64,000 bases of DNA from SAR202 cluster bacterium bin87 (lineage in GTDB: Bacteria > Chloroflexota > Dehalococcoidia > Lucifugimonadales > UBA3495), in NCBI GenBank assembly GCA_002238825.1, contig MPNC01000002.1:663923-727922 (forward strand), read 5' to 3'. The notes beneath the pieces were generated by a model. It saw only the letters and a program-made list of their open reading frames with translations, was not told the origin of the DNA and did no database searches. Shown in pieces: positions 38,020 through 47,274 of the stretch. How positions within the stretch are numbered: the first letter of the stretch is position 1; the number at the start of each line of letters is the position of its first letter. Position numbers and translations under genes: made by a program.

Positions 38020-39228
38020 TCAGTGCGAGCCGGCAAGTTTTTCGACCTGGCGGTACTCCTCGTCCCTGCCGATTACGGTCAGGAACACGGCGTCCGAACC
38101 CTGGTTGTCGTCGGGGCCGTACTCGATCTGAAATCCGTTCAGGTTGATGGTCTCCGCGGCGCGCAGGGCGTCGATGAAGCATCGTCGGCTGAGGTCGCGA
38201 CCACAGGCGTCAAGGCCGATGATCGCAAGGCGGCCGGCCAGATACCCTTCCAGTGAAATAAACCCGGGTTTCCCTTTTGGGGCGATGCTGGCGAGAGCAG
38301 CCTGATAGCTGGCGACCACCGGGACGCTGGAGTCTGCCGGAAATGGCACCACCTGGGTAACGTAAACGCCGGCTCCGTCCCCGCCGAGTTTCTCAGCCAG
38401 CGCCTGGCCGCCGCCAAAGGAGAAGGTCATGACTACCGGGTCGATGTCGCGGCGCGCCAACTTCGCCATAGCGGCAACCTGCTCATGATCGCCAATCACG
38501 ATGACCGCCTCGGGGTCGGCGGCGACGATGTCGGGCGACGCGCGCTTCGCTCGGCGTTCGTAATGCCAGGACCCCACCGGCTCCAGCCCCCGGCGCGCCA
38601 GGGCCCGCCGCACGCCCTCGAGGCCATCCTGGCCGCAGGGACCCTTCTGATACAGCGCCGCGACACGCGTTATTCCCAGGTCATCGGTCAGCCGCGCGAC
38701 CATTTCCTCGGTTTCCTGGTAGTACGAGGCCCGGAGATTGATCACATTGCCCAACGCTGGGTCGCGCAGGAACTCGGCTCCCGTGAGCGGAGCCAGGAAA
38801 GGAACGCCAGCGTCGTGGGCCAGCGGGACCGCGACGCGGGACGTGGGCGTGCCTACTGCGCCGATGAGGGCGAAGACCCGTACCTTCTCGATGAGCCATT
38901 GGTTGGTGTGCAGCGCCGAGTGTGTCTCGTAAGAGTCGTCCATGGTTTTCAGTTGCAACTGGCGGCCGTGAATGCCGCCAGCCTGGTTGACCTCGTAAAA
39001 CGCCGCCTGGATGCCCAGGCGCATCTGCCGGCCCAAATCCTGGTTCGGGCCCCGGAGAACCGCGGACTGCCCGAACCGGACCTCGCCGTCGGAGATGCCC
39101 GGATCCATTGGCCCTGAGGCGGACCGTGTGTCGAGGCACGAGATCGCGGTAAGGGCTGTCGCCAGCGCCACGATCACCGCCAACAGCGCGAGGCGCGAAG
39201 CCGGCGTGCCGAACGACATCATGCTCAT
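38020..39228 (-). CDS. branched-chain amino acid-type ABC transporter substrate-binding protein
   Basis: 402 aa. Signal/lipobox-like N-terminus: LALLAVIVALATALTAISCL with Cys31. The type I periplasmic-binding fold has EVRFGQSAVLRGPNQDLGRQ, EVNQAGGIHGRQLQLKTMDD, ALIGAVGTPTSRVAVPLA and LYQKGPCGQDGLEGVRRAL. It resembles LivK-type receptors. No permease or ATPase gene is nearby. The ATG overlaps the stop of the preceding small frame (ATGA). Confidence 0.85.
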   Translation of the reverse strand: MSMMSFGTPASRLALLAVIVALATALTAISCLDTRSASGPMDPGISDGEVRFGQSAVLRGPNQDLGRQMRLGIQAAFYEVNQAGGIHGRQLQLKTMDDSYETHSALHTNQWLIEKVRVFALIGAVGTPTSRVAVPLAHDAGVPFLAPLTGAEFLRDPALGNVINLRASYYQETEEMVARLTDDLGITRVAALYQKGPCGQDGLEGVRRALARRGLEPVGSWHYERRAKRASPDIVAADPEAVIVIGDHEQVAAMAKLARRDIDPVVMTFSFGGGQALAEKLGGDGAGVYVTQVVPFPADSSVPVVASYQAALASIAPKGKPGFISLEGYLAGRLAIIGLDACGRDLSRRCFIDALRAAETINLNGFQIEYGPDDNQGSDAVFLTVIGRDEEYRQVEKLAGSH

Positions 39229-39498
39229 TGTCCGCGTGTCTCACCGCTTGCAATTGTCGGCGGTGGAGATGTCGACGCCGGCCGTTCGGACCACGTTTCC
39301 CATCCGCTGGTCACGCGGGGTTTGCGCCGTCGCGGTGGTGATGACCAAGCTCTACCGGTGTCCGGTTCCGCCCGGTGGAGCGCCCCTGTGGTCGCGTTTC
39401 CATGTGTGCGCCGGTCACAGGCTGCCGCCGCTGCCAGGGCGATGACGAGCGTGGCGTCACGCGACAGAGCGGTTCCGCCTGCAACGACTATTTCCATG
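39225..39498 (-). CDS. possible small exported protein (uncertain)
   Basis: 90 aa, MEIVVAGGTALSRDATLVIA followed by LAAAAACDRRTHG, then a basic, Pro/Ser-rich tail. Its TGA overlaps the start of the binding-protein gene as ATGA. Ribosome-binding site is weak. Confidence 0.3.
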
Positions 39499-39522
39499 CC
39501 TTGTCCAGTTACTCCCGTGTGG

Positions 39523-39783
39523 CTACTGGTCTTCCGACAAGGGTGGGCGAAGCAGCGCCGTGAGAGCCAGACGGGCGTCGGTGAGGAACTGCTCTTTGGC
39601 GTCGTCGCTCCAGTCCCGGAACAGCGGCCCATCGAGCAACGTCTCGATGTTCCTGATCCACTGCTCCGGCGAGTCCGGAGGGGGCGGCTTCACCCGCAGC
39701 AGGTGGGCCACTGCCTGTTCGAGCACGGCGACGTGGGCCAGCAGGCGCGCGTTGCGTGGGCGGCGAGAACGCGGTGTCGTCAT
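39523..39783 (-). CDS. small helical hypothetical protein (86 aa)
   Basis: Start ATG 39783 with GGAGG and an A-rich leader. Sequence LLAHVAVLEQAVAHLLRV, WIRNIETLLDGPLFRDWSD and EQFLTDARLALTALLRPP is helical. No family recognised. It shares the leader CCACGGAGGCAAAAA with the gene at 32653. Confidence 0.5.
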   Translation of the reverse strand: MTTPRSRRPRNARLLAHVAVLEQAVAHLLRVKPPPPDSPEQWIRNIETLLDGPLFRDWSDDAKEQFLTDARLALTALLRPPLSEDQ

Positions 39784-39869
39784 CGGGTGTTTTTGCCTCC
39801 GTGGACTGGCTTGGCGGGTTGCATCTCCATGGCTTGCACCCGCTACGCGGGCAGGTGGCGCTCGCAGTG

Positions 39870-39962
39870 CTACTCGGCTTCGAGGGCGTCCAGCGGACAC
39901 CGCCAGCCTCCGGCGTTGCGATAGCGGCATTGGATGCCTGGCTTGTCCAGCACCGTGGTCAT
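39870..39962 (-). CDS. microprotein (30 aa) with two Cys
   Basis: Reads MTTVLDKPGIQCRYRNAGGW then RCPLDALEAE, TAG stop. A strong AGGAG seven bases before the ATG supports translation. C-x9-C spacing could bind metal or form a disulfide. It lies between a periplasmic-binding-protein gene and a small helical gene, all on the minus strand. Confidence 0.5.
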   Translation of the reverse strand: MTTVLDKPGIQCRYRNAGGWRCPLDALEAE

Positions 39963-40012
39963 GGTCAACTCCTGTAGCGTGAAAACGCCCGGCCTGCCGG
40001 TCGCCGAACAGG

Positions 40013-41179
40013 TCAGCGCAGCGGCGGGGCGTAAACCTGTCCGCCCCGGGGGCAGTCCGAACACGGAGCGCCGGCCCAGAGCGCGTTGCGGCTGCCCCGA
40101 CGCTCCAGCCCCAGCGGCGCCAGATGCCGGTCGTAGATCTCCCCGTAGTTGCCCACTGCCCGGATCACGTCCTGGGCAACGGTGCGGGAGAGCCCAAGGT
40201 CCTCCTGACCGAAGGATCCGGCCAATCCGAAAAGGCGGTCCACCCTGGCGTCCCCGGTGGGTTGAGCGAGCGCGCTGTCGGACGTCACCCCGTAGGCCTC
40301 CGCGTAGATCAGGATGGCCATAACGGTCTTCACGATGTCGTACCACCGGTCGTCGCCGTGGGGCACCAGCGGAGTGAGCGGTTCCTCGGAGATGACGTCG
40401 GGCAGCACCACGTGGCCTGACGGGTCTGGAAACACGCTGAGGTAGGCGTGCAGGCCGGAATGGTCGGTGGTGAACGCGTCGCATTGCCCATCCAGGTAGG
40501 CGTCCACCGCGGCGCTGGTTTTGGCAAAAGCGACGGCGCGGAGGTCCAGGCGGTGCAGCCTGGAAAAATCCGCCAGGTTCAGCTCGGTGGTGGTGTTCTC
40601 GGTGACGCAGACGGAGGCTCCGGCCAGTTCCCGAGCGGCGGCGACCCCGAGGCTGCGTCGAACGATCAAGCCCTGGCCGTCGTAGTACATGGTGTGGACG
40701 AAGTTGCCCCACTCGGCCTCGCGGGTGGTGGTGGCTGTCAGGATGCGCGCCACCATGTCGATTTCGCCCGACCGCACGGCGGCGCCCAGTCCGGTGGGAA
40801 CGCTGATGCGAAACTCGACGGCGTTGGGATCGCCGAGCGCTGCGGCCGCCACGGCCCGGCACAGGTCGACGTCGAAGCCGGCGTTCGCGCCGTCCGCCAG
40901 GTAGCCGAAGCCGGGGATGGCGTCGCTGGTGGCACAGACCAGGTGTCCACGCCGCCGCACCAGGTCCAGGCGGTCCTTGACCTGTTCGGACATCGCGGCG
41001 AACCCGACCCCGTGGTTTGCCCTTCGTTGCCCTGCCGCCTCGGAAGAGGTGTCGAGGGCTGCGCCGACGGGCGTGAGAGTTGGCAACCGGTCATCGCCGC
41101 TGGCCAGCACGACCGAGACCGCCAGCAGCGTCAGGGCGCCGATCAGGGCCGGCGCCGTCCATGCAATCATTCTGCGCAT
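40013..41179 (-). CDS. polar amino-acid-type ABC transporter substrate-binding protein
   Basis: 388 aa from ATG 41179 with AGAAGG upstream. The N-terminal segment WTAPALIGALTLLAVSVVLA is a signal or anchor. The type II binding fold reads LDLVRRRGHLVCATSDAIPG, AGFDVDLCRAVAAAALGD, VPTGLGAAVRSGEIDMVARI and YLDGQCDAFTTDHSGL, as in AapJ-like general amino-acid receptors. No permease genes are nearby. Confidence 0.88.
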   Translation of the reverse strand: MRRMIAWTAPALIGALTLLAVSVVLASGDDRLPTLTPVGAALDTSSEAAGQRRANHGVGFAAMSEQVKDRLDLVRRRGHLVCATSDAIPGFGYLADGANAGFDVDLCRAVAAAALGDPNAVEFRISVPTGLGAAVRSGEIDMVARILTATTTREAEWGNFVHTMYYDGQGLIVRRSLGVAAARELAGASVCVTENTTTELNLADFSRLHRLDLRAVAFAKTSAAVDAYLDGQCDAFTTDHSGLHAYLSVFPDPSGHVVLPDVISEEPLTPLVPHGDDRWYDIVKTVMAILIYAEAYGVTSDSALAQPTGDARVDRLFGLAGSFGQEDLGLSRTVAQDVIRAVGNYGEIYDRHLAPLGLERRGSRNALWAGAPCSDCPRGGQVYAPPLR

Positions 41180-41259
41180 CAGTTCCTTCTCATCCTGTGT
41201 TTCCCGCCCGAGTTCGGGCACAGCGTGCAACGCTGCGGCGGAGACCGCGCCTGGGTCGG

Positions 41260-41751
41260 TCACCACCACCGGTCCCTGCCCAGCCACCGGTAGAGCCCTT
41301 CGGCAACCCGCTCCACGTTGTGTGGCGCATCACCGTCCAGCTCCAGCCGCTCCACCCGACGGTCCAGGAATCTGCGGGTGCGGTCCTCCAGGTCATACAC
41401 CTCCCACTCCCACCCGTAGGTCAGCACGGCGATCCCCCGGGTCATGGTCCGCGTCCGTTCTCGCAACTGCAGCCGGTCCTGTTCCAGCCGCGGTGGGATT
41501 GGCCGGATCAGCATCGCCACCACCACCTCGCCGTCCCGGTTGAACAGGACGTAGTCAGTCGAGCCGGGTCGGCCCAGGGTGAAGTCCGGCCGGCATTCCC
41601 AGGGCAGCCAGGTGCGCCATCCCAGGGACCACAGTATGGGTTCGACCATGGCGGAGCGGACCAGCGTTTCGCGTCGCGCCAGTCCAGCGCCGAACGCTTC
41701 CGCGCTCCGGAGCACGTTGCGGATGGCGTCCTCGACGTCGTTCAAACGCAT
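41260..41751 (-). CDS. HsdR-N-like nuclease-fold domain protein
   Basis: 163 aa. VRSAMVEPILWSLGWRTWLP, ECRPDFTLG and STDYVLFNRDGEVVVAMLI resemble the N-terminal domain found in type I restriction R subunits and related single-domain proteins. The usual ExK is replaced (VVVAMLI), so activity is doubtful. Fragments of paralogs lie at 42859-42966 and 56389-56535. Its start overlaps the gene upstream by 10 bp. Confidence 0.65.
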   Translation of the reverse strand: MRLNDVEDAIRNVLRSAEAFGAGLARRETLVRSAMVEPILWSLGWRTWLPWECRPDFTLGRPGSTDYVLFNRDGEVVVAMLIRPIPPRLEQDRLQLRERTRTMTRGIAVLTYGWEWEVYDLEDRTRRFLDRRVERLELDGDAPHNVERVAEGLYRWLGRDRWW

Positions 41752-42197
41752 CGCGGATGGCCGAGAAGATCAGACTGCCGGCGCAGGGTGGATATTGCCG
41801 GCGGAGCAGGCCCGGCGCGACGAACCCGCGTCGCCCCATGGGCCTGGTTCAGTGTGGCCGTGGCGCTGCTCCAGTCGCTATGGCCGTTGACGTGGTTCGC
41901 CTTGACCTGCACCGTGTGCTCGATGCCTCCGGTGAGGCTCGTCAGCATCACTCCGGCGCCCTCTGCGGCAGCCACGGCCTGCTCGGCGCAGGCGCTGTCG
42001 TCAGCGACGCTGACCTGGCGCCGGACGATGCGGTAGTGCACAGCCGAGCCGTCGATGGCAGCCGGTGCATCCCGGTATTCCCTGATCCGCCACGTCGCCG
42101 GCTCGGTGATGGTGGGAGCGGCCACGGCCGCATCGTGGATGTCGGCGTTGGTCGCGCCGAAGAAGGACGAGTCCCTAAGCCGCGCCACCAGCATCAT
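41742..42197 (-). CDS. hypothetical protein with fibronectin-like C-terminal half
   Basis: MMLVARLRDSSFFGATNADI, then WRIREYRDAPAAIDGSAVHY and TSLTGGIEHTVQVKANHVNG, HSDWSSATATLNQ has FN3-type strand spacing. The start is uncertain: the frame is open to about 42420. It overlaps the start of the HsdR-N-like gene, suggesting coupling. Confidence 0.45.
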   Translation of the reverse strand: MMLVARLRDSSFFGATNADIHDAAVAAPTITEPATWRIREYRDAPAAIDGSAVHYRIVRRQVSVADDSACAEQAVAAAEGAGVMLTSLTGGIEHTVQVKANHVNGHSDWSSATATLNQAHGATRVRRAGPAPPAISTLRRQSDLLGHPRCV

Positions 42198-42418
42198 GTT
42201 GCCCACCGCATGGGACAGCACGCGTTGCCGGTAGACGGTCTCCAGCCCATCGTCGTCAACCTCCGGTGTGGAACTGCCAGCCGCGCAGCCGTATCGGGCC
42301 CGTTGCCTGCAGGAGCAGGCACGTTCGCAGGCGTAGGCCGCCCGGTGGTCCCGCTGGCGCCGGAAGTAGCCTGGTAGGGCGGTATGAAGCGGCGCGGAGG
42401 TCCACGGCTCGGCGGCGG

Positions 42419-42721
42419 TCAGGCGTTGTCCCACCGGTCGGTCTCCATTTCGAGTTTGCGCGCGACCCGCCGGAGCATCAGGGCCGCCAGCGCGCCCACG
42501 ACAGCGTCCAGTCCGTAGCGGCTGGGATCGCGCTGCACGCCGGCGGCCAGTTCGAAGGCCTCCGCCACCGCGGAGTAGGCCCAGCCGATCTGAATGGCCT
42601 TGGTACCGTCGTTGGATTGGAGCACCTGCGTCGCTGGAGTAGGCACGTTGAGCGCGCCACAGATGCCGAGCAGGTCCCGCGCCGCTTCCGCCATAGGTTC
42701 GGGAAGGCTGCTCTTGGTCAT
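42419..42721 (-). CDS. hypothetical helical protein (100 aa)
   Basis: From ATG 42721: MTKSSLPEPMAEAARDLLGI, GWAYSAVAEAFELAAGVQRD, GLDAVVGALAALMLRRVAR. No family recognised. It precedes the FN3-like gene on the same strand. Confidence 0.5.
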   Translation of the reverse strand: MTKSSLPEPMAEAARDLLGICGALNVPTPATQVLQSNDGTKAIQIGWAYSAVAEAFELAAGVQRDPSRYGLDAVVGALAALMLRRVARKLEMETDRWDNA

Positions 42722-42858
42722 GTCGCCGTCGCCTACCCGCGTGCCGTCTAGTCGGCGTTGACAGCCTCCTCCATCGAGGAGGGGAGGCATCACCGCCTCG
42801 AACAGGAACGGTGCATGGTCGGCCGCCCCTTGGGCAACGGGGCGGCCGGGACGCTCCG

Positions 42859-42966
42859 TTAATTGGGGGTTCTTTTTGCCTCTTTACTTTGTGCCGACAG
42901 ACCGCAGGCCGCCTGGGCGTTTCGGAGCACGTCGGAGACCGGCTTCTCGACGTGTTCATCGCTCAT
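42859..42966 (-). CDS. short paralog of the N-terminus of the HsdR-N-like protein
   Basis: 35 aa: MSDEHVEKPVSDVLRNAQAA followed by CGLSAQSKEAKRTPN. It resembles the first 25 residues of the 41751 gene (MRLNDVEDAIRNVLRSAEAF) and the fragment at 56535. Could be a remnant. Confidence 0.4.
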   Translation of the reverse strand: MSDEHVEKPVSDVLRNAQAACGLSAQSKEAKRTPN

Positions 42967-43229
42967 CGTTCTACTCTTGCGAGGTCCAGAGATTGGTAAC
43001 TGATTTGGGCTGTTGCGTACCTTGGTCAGGATGTAAGCGGATTTGTGATGCCGACGTCGGGTTGTGGCTCGCCGTGAACTCTCCCCTGGCGCATCGGCGA
43101 CCCCATGCGCGGAGAGCGTGAAAACGCAGCGCCGCGCCAGAACATCAGCGCCGTCAACGCAGCCATTCTGGGCACCAGAAAGACGCGCTTCCACACGCGA
43201 ATAAAAGTTTAGCACTCCGAATATCATCA

Positions 43230-43266
43230 TTGTGTATCTATCGTGCCTATTATGATATTCTTTACG
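43230..43266 (+). promoter_or_regulatory. repeated upstream module, copy A
   Basis: Contains TTGTGTATCTATCGTGCC and TATGATATTC. Closely similar to copy B at 56659-56695, and more loosely to 62939-62979. It lies before the truncated kinase copy. Confidence 0.55.
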
Positions 43267-43360
43267 TGATCTTTGGTACCGTCCCCCGTTTCGATGGAAA
43301 TCTCCCCACCGAGGGGCCGAGCCGGCCTGAACTGCGCGCCGGGTCCAGAAGGAGAAACCA

Positions 43361-43525
43361 TTGAGCAGCCACAGCCAACCGGAGGGGGAGATCCAGGCGC
43401 TGCGGGAGCGCATCGCCGCCCTCTCCACCGCCATCCTGCGCGTCAACGCCAGCCTCGACGTTGACACCGTCCTGCACCAGATCGCCGAGTCCGCCCGCGC
43501 GCTGACCGGCGCCTCGTGGAGGTGA
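43361..43525 (+). pseudogene. truncated duplicate of the sensor-kinase N-terminus
   Basis: From TTG 43361 the first 50 or so codons (SSHSQPEGEIQALRERIAAL, SASLDVDTVL-like GAF start) match the kinase gene at 56804 almost base for base. Identity stops after ALTGA, and TGA follows at 43523-43525. Confidence 0.8.
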
Positions 43526-43529
43526 CCGC

Positions 43530-43967
43530 CTACATCTCCGGGGACCGGGCCACCACTCCCCGCTCTACCGAACCAGTCACCTGGCGGCCCGCTTCGCCCT
43601 GGGGCTGGTCACCGACCAGGAGTGGAGCTACTTCTACTACCACAACATTGCCGCTTTCAATCGCCAAACTGAGCGGCGTCTGCTCGTAGCGGCTTCTACT
43701 CTCTCGTACGACGTTCAGATCCTGTGGACATGCCACCGCCAACGCGCCAACAATGTCAGCGTTCCCGACAGAGATAGCCTGGTGAAGCAGTGTGGGATCC
43801 GTTTCGTGGCCGTAGGCGGGGTGGATTCCGGCGTCCAACAGGGCCTCGGCAATCTCCGGCCCGCCCTGCCGGACAGCGAGGGCGTGCAGTGCGTCTCCTA
43901 CGGAGGAGGTTTTGTCCCGCGTCAACAACGGACTGTCCCGGCATCGTAGCCCTACACCCCACTGCAA
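43530..43967 (-). pseudogene. ankyrin-repeat fragment
   Basis: HALAVRQGGPEIAEALLDAG, TLLHQAISVGNADIVGALAV and QTPLSLAIESGNVVVVEVAP are ankyrin units. No good start codon; both ends look truncated. Confidence 0.5.
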
Positions 43968-44012
43968 TCGGCTTCAGCGCTGATTTTTTCAACACTCCCT
44001 TATCTCCGACCT

Positions 44013-47000
44013 TCACAATAAAGGATCTCCGTCCGCTTCCGCGGTCGTGGAATCGATGGACGGTGATGGCGATTCCTGATGTTGCTCGCCCGTCGGCCGC
44101 CGGCGAGTTAGGCGTCCAGCCTTCCGTACAACTTGGGCATACAGGTTAGGGATGGATTCCTCAAAAAGCATATACACCACCGGCACGGCTACCAACGTCA
44201 AGAAGGTGGAACTGATCAGTCCTCCGATCACTACCGTCGCCAACTCCGCGCCCACCAGGCCGGCGGAATCGCTCAGCGACAGCGGGATCAGCGCCAGGAT
44301 GGTGGTGAAGGCGGTCATCAGGATGGGACGCAGGCGCGCTCGCCCCGCCTGCATGACCGCTTCATGCGGGGACTCGCCACGTTGGCGCAACTGCTGCACA
44401 AAGGTCAGCAACACGATGGCGTTGGTCACCACGATGCCTACCAGCAGCAAGAATCCCATCAGCGCCGGCAGGCTCAAAGACCGGTCGGTGATTACCAGCG
44501 CAATCAGCGCGCCCACTACCGCCAGTGGCATGCTCAACACGATGATGAACGGGATTTTCAGCGAACCCAGCGTCGCCACCATAACCAGGTACACCAGGGA
44601 AACCCCGATGGCCATGCCCACGTAAATATTTTTGAACTCCTCCCGGATGTAGCTGAACGTCCCGCCCGAGCGTACGTTGATGCCCGGCGGCAACGGCGTG
44701 GACGCGACGATGGCGTCGATGCGTTCCCCAATGCCGCCGGCGTCGCGCCCAGCCAGGCTGCCGGAAACGCCGGCCGAACGATACCCGTCGTAATGGGTGA
44801 CCGTACTGGGCCCCACGGTGTAGCCGGAGTCCGAAATAGCCCCCAACGGGACCACGCCGCCACCCGCCGAGATTGGCAGCAGCCGTATGTCGTCCGCGTC
44901 GTCCACCGTCTCGGGAGCCCCCCGAACCACTACGTCCAGGGTGTCCCCGCCCAGATTGAACTCCGTCACCTCGCTGCCCCGCAGCCAGATGCGCATCTGG
45001 TTGGCGACGTTGGTCGGCGTCAGCCCGTACAGTCCTGCCTCGTTGGGATCAATGGTGACGGTGAACTCTTCAGCGCCGTCCGCTATGCTGGTCGTCACGT
45101 TGCGCACCCCGGGGTCATTCTCAACGGCGGCCTGGAGCATGTACGTTGCGGCCCGCACGTCCTCGTAATTGGCCCCGGTAACAGTAAGCCGAAAGCCGCT
45201 GCTTTGGCCCGGTCCACCGGAATCGGCAAACACACGCACCGTCACGTCCCTGCTCTCGGGCAGCGCCGCGCGGATGCGCTCGTCCAGGTCGGCGGGTGGA
45301 TCCTCCGGCAGCACCACGGTGAACCCGGCCCGGTCGAACGACGTGTCGCCCCCGAAGGCGCGGCTGCGGGCGCCCAGCGTCACCTGGTAACTCTCCACCA
45401 TGCCGTCCGCCACGAAACCGTCCAGTACGCGCTCGACCTCACGTGCCTCGTGGAACAGCTTCCCGGCGGAAGGGTTGCTGATCAGGCTGAGATCGATCCG
45501 GATGCCTTCGGTAGGTCCCTGCGAAAAGAACTCGATGGGCAGCACGCGAATCAATGCCAGGCTAGCCAATACCACCGCCACGCTCGCGGCGACGGTTAAC
45601 ATGCGGAAGCGCAAAGCGCTCCGCAACACTGGCGTGTAGAGTTTCTGAAGCAGCGTGTCCTGCTGCCGCGGGACCGTATCGGTCGCCATGTCGCCCTGGC
45701 GCAGGAACCAGGACGCCAAAGCGGGCACTGCGGTCAGCGCCACCAGAGTGGACGCCACCAGCGACACGCACACAGTCTGGGCGAATGGCAGAAAGAACTG
45801 GCCCACTACTCCGGGCAGGAAGCCCAACGGAATGAACACCGCAACCGTGGTTAGCGTCGAGGCAACTATCGCCGGGCTCACCTCACGGGTTGCGTCGAAC
45901 AGGGCGGACTGCCGCGAACTGCCGTCCTGGATGTGCCGGTATATGTTCTCCAGCACTACAATGCTTTCGTCCACGATGCGCCCGACGGCGATGGCGAGGC
46001 CGGCCAGGCTCATGAAGTTCATCGTCCAATCGAAAACTGCCATCACCAATATCGTTGCCATCATGCATAACGGGATCGAGGATGCGATGATAACGGTCGG
46101 CCTGATGGTGTTAATGACACCCGAAATTATCGTCGGGCGGACCTGCAGCAGGAACACAAAAACGGCGATGATGGCAAAGGCAAACCCTTGGACTCCCTGG
46201 TTGATGACCCTGCTTAACTCCTCCTCCAAGCGCGGCGCCTGGCTGTCCATCACGGCAATTTCCAAGTCTGCGGGCAACTCTCGCTTCAGTTCGCTCAACA
46301 GCGCGTCGATTCTTTGCGCGATAGCGATGGTGTTCCCTTCCGGAGTTTTGAACACGTTCAGGCTTACGCTGGGCTGCCCGTTGGTTCGCGAAACGGTCCT
46401 GGCTTCAGGCGTGTCGACCCGAACGTCAGCTACCGTGGATAGCGTGATGGGTGTGTCCGTGCCGCCGTGATCCCGACCAGTTCCAGGCTGGCCGGAGACG
46501 CGGGCGAAACCTACCGGCAGGTTGCGGATGGTATCCAAGTCGGCGTACCCGTGAAAAGCCCGCACCGTCACGGCGCCGTCGTCCGAGGAAATGCTGCCCG
46601 CCGTCAGATCCACGGAATTGCCCTGCGACGCCCCGATAACGGTCTGGATGTTCAGACCGTGCGTTTCCAGCAACTTGGGGTCAACGGTGACGGTAACCTG
46701 CTCGGACACCCCTCCCTCAATGGCCACGTCGAACACGCCGGGAACGGCCCGCAGCGGTGGGGCAATCTGCCGTTCGACGATCCTGAGTAGATCGGGGATG
46801 TCGCGGTGGCCCGAAATGCTGAGTTCCATGACGGGCCCCTGGCCAGGCGTCAGCCCGACCACCCTGGGATCGCCGGCAGCGTCGGGCAGCCGGAGAGCAG
46901 AGACCCGATTGAAGATTTCCGCCTCCGTTTCCTCCAGGTCGATGTTGGTCTCAAAGCTGGCCAGGACTGTGGAGCGGTGGCACCACGAGGTCGAAGTGAC

Positions 47001-47240
47001 TTCTCTCAGCCCCTCCATTCCGATGATCACATTCTCGATCGGTTTGGTGACTTCCTGCGAGACCTGATAGGGCGAGCCCTGCTGGAAGGTAGTTGAGACG
47101 TTGATGACCCCCAGGCTGATCTCGGGAAACAGCTCCTGCTGCAACTCCCGGTAGGCGTACGCTCCGCCGACCAGGATCAGGATCAGCGCCATTACGGTCA
47201 CGGTGCGATTCCGCAGGGCCAGGCTGGTCAGAAAGATCAC
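44013..47240 (-). CDS. RND-superfamily efflux transporter (AcrB/MdtB-like)
   Basis: 1075 aa, full length. TM1 is near 14-33 (VTVMALILILVGGAYAYREL). The first periplasmic loop has LFPEISLGVINVSTTFQQGS and DPRVVGLTPGQGPVMELSIS. The middle TM block includes MSLAGLAIAVGRIVDESIVV, with the proton-relay acidic residues. The second half repeats the pattern (ALMGFLLLVGIVVTNAIVLL). No adaptor or outer-membrane partner gene is adjacent. Single-membrane organisms often carry such solitary genes. Confidence 0.93.
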   Translation of the reverse strand: MIFLTSLALRNRTVTVMALILILVGGAYAYRELQQELFPEISLGVINVSTTFQQGSPYQVSQEVTKPIENVIIGMEGLREVTSTSWCHRSTVLASFETNIDLEETEAEIFNRVSALRLPDAAGDPRVVGLTPGQGPVMELSISGHRDIPDLLRIVERQIAPPLRAVPGVFDVAIEGGVSEQVTVTVDPKLLETHGLNIQTVIGASQGNSVDLTAGSISSDDGAVTVRAFHGYADLDTIRNLPVGFARVSGQPGTGRDHGGTDTPITLSTVADVRVDTPEARTVSRTNGQPSVSLNVFKTPEGNTIAIAQRIDALLSELKRELPADLEIAVMDSQAPRLEEELSRVINQGVQGFAFAIIAVFVFLLQVRPTIISGVINTIRPTVIIASSIPLCMMATILVMAVFDWTMNFMSLAGLAIAVGRIVDESIVVLENIYRHIQDGSSRQSALFDATREVSPAIVASTLTTVAVFIPLGFLPGVVGQFFLPFAQTVCVSLVASTLVALTAVPALASWFLRQGDMATDTVPRQQDTLLQKLYTPVLRSALRFRMLTVAASVAVVLASLALIRVLPIEFFSQGPTEGIRIDLSLISNPSAGKLFHEAREVERVLDGFVADGMVESYQVTLGARSRAFGGDTSFDRAGFTVVLPEDPPADLDERIRAALPESRDVTVRVFADSGGPGQSSGFRLTVTGANYEDVRAATYMLQAAVENDPGVRNVTTSIADGAEEFTVTIDPNEAGLYGLTPTNVANQMRIWLRGSEVTEFNLGGDTLDVVVRGAPETVDDADDIRLLPISAGGGVVPLGAISDSGYTVGPSTVTHYDGYRSAGVSGSLAGRDAGGIGERIDAIVASTPLPPGINVRSGGTFSYIREEFKNIYVGMAIGVSLVYLVMVATLGSLKIPFIIVLSMPLAVVGALIALVITDRSLSLPALMGFLLLVGIVVTNAIVLLTFVQQLRQRGESPHEAVMQAGRARLRPILMTAFTTILALIPLSLSDSAGLVGAELATVVIGGLISSTFLTLVAVPVVYMLFEESIPNLYAQVVRKAGRLTRRRPTGEQHQESPSPSIDSTTAEADGDPLL

Positions 47241-47274
47241 AATAGGCTCGCGTAGTCAGTTATCGAACCTGGCG

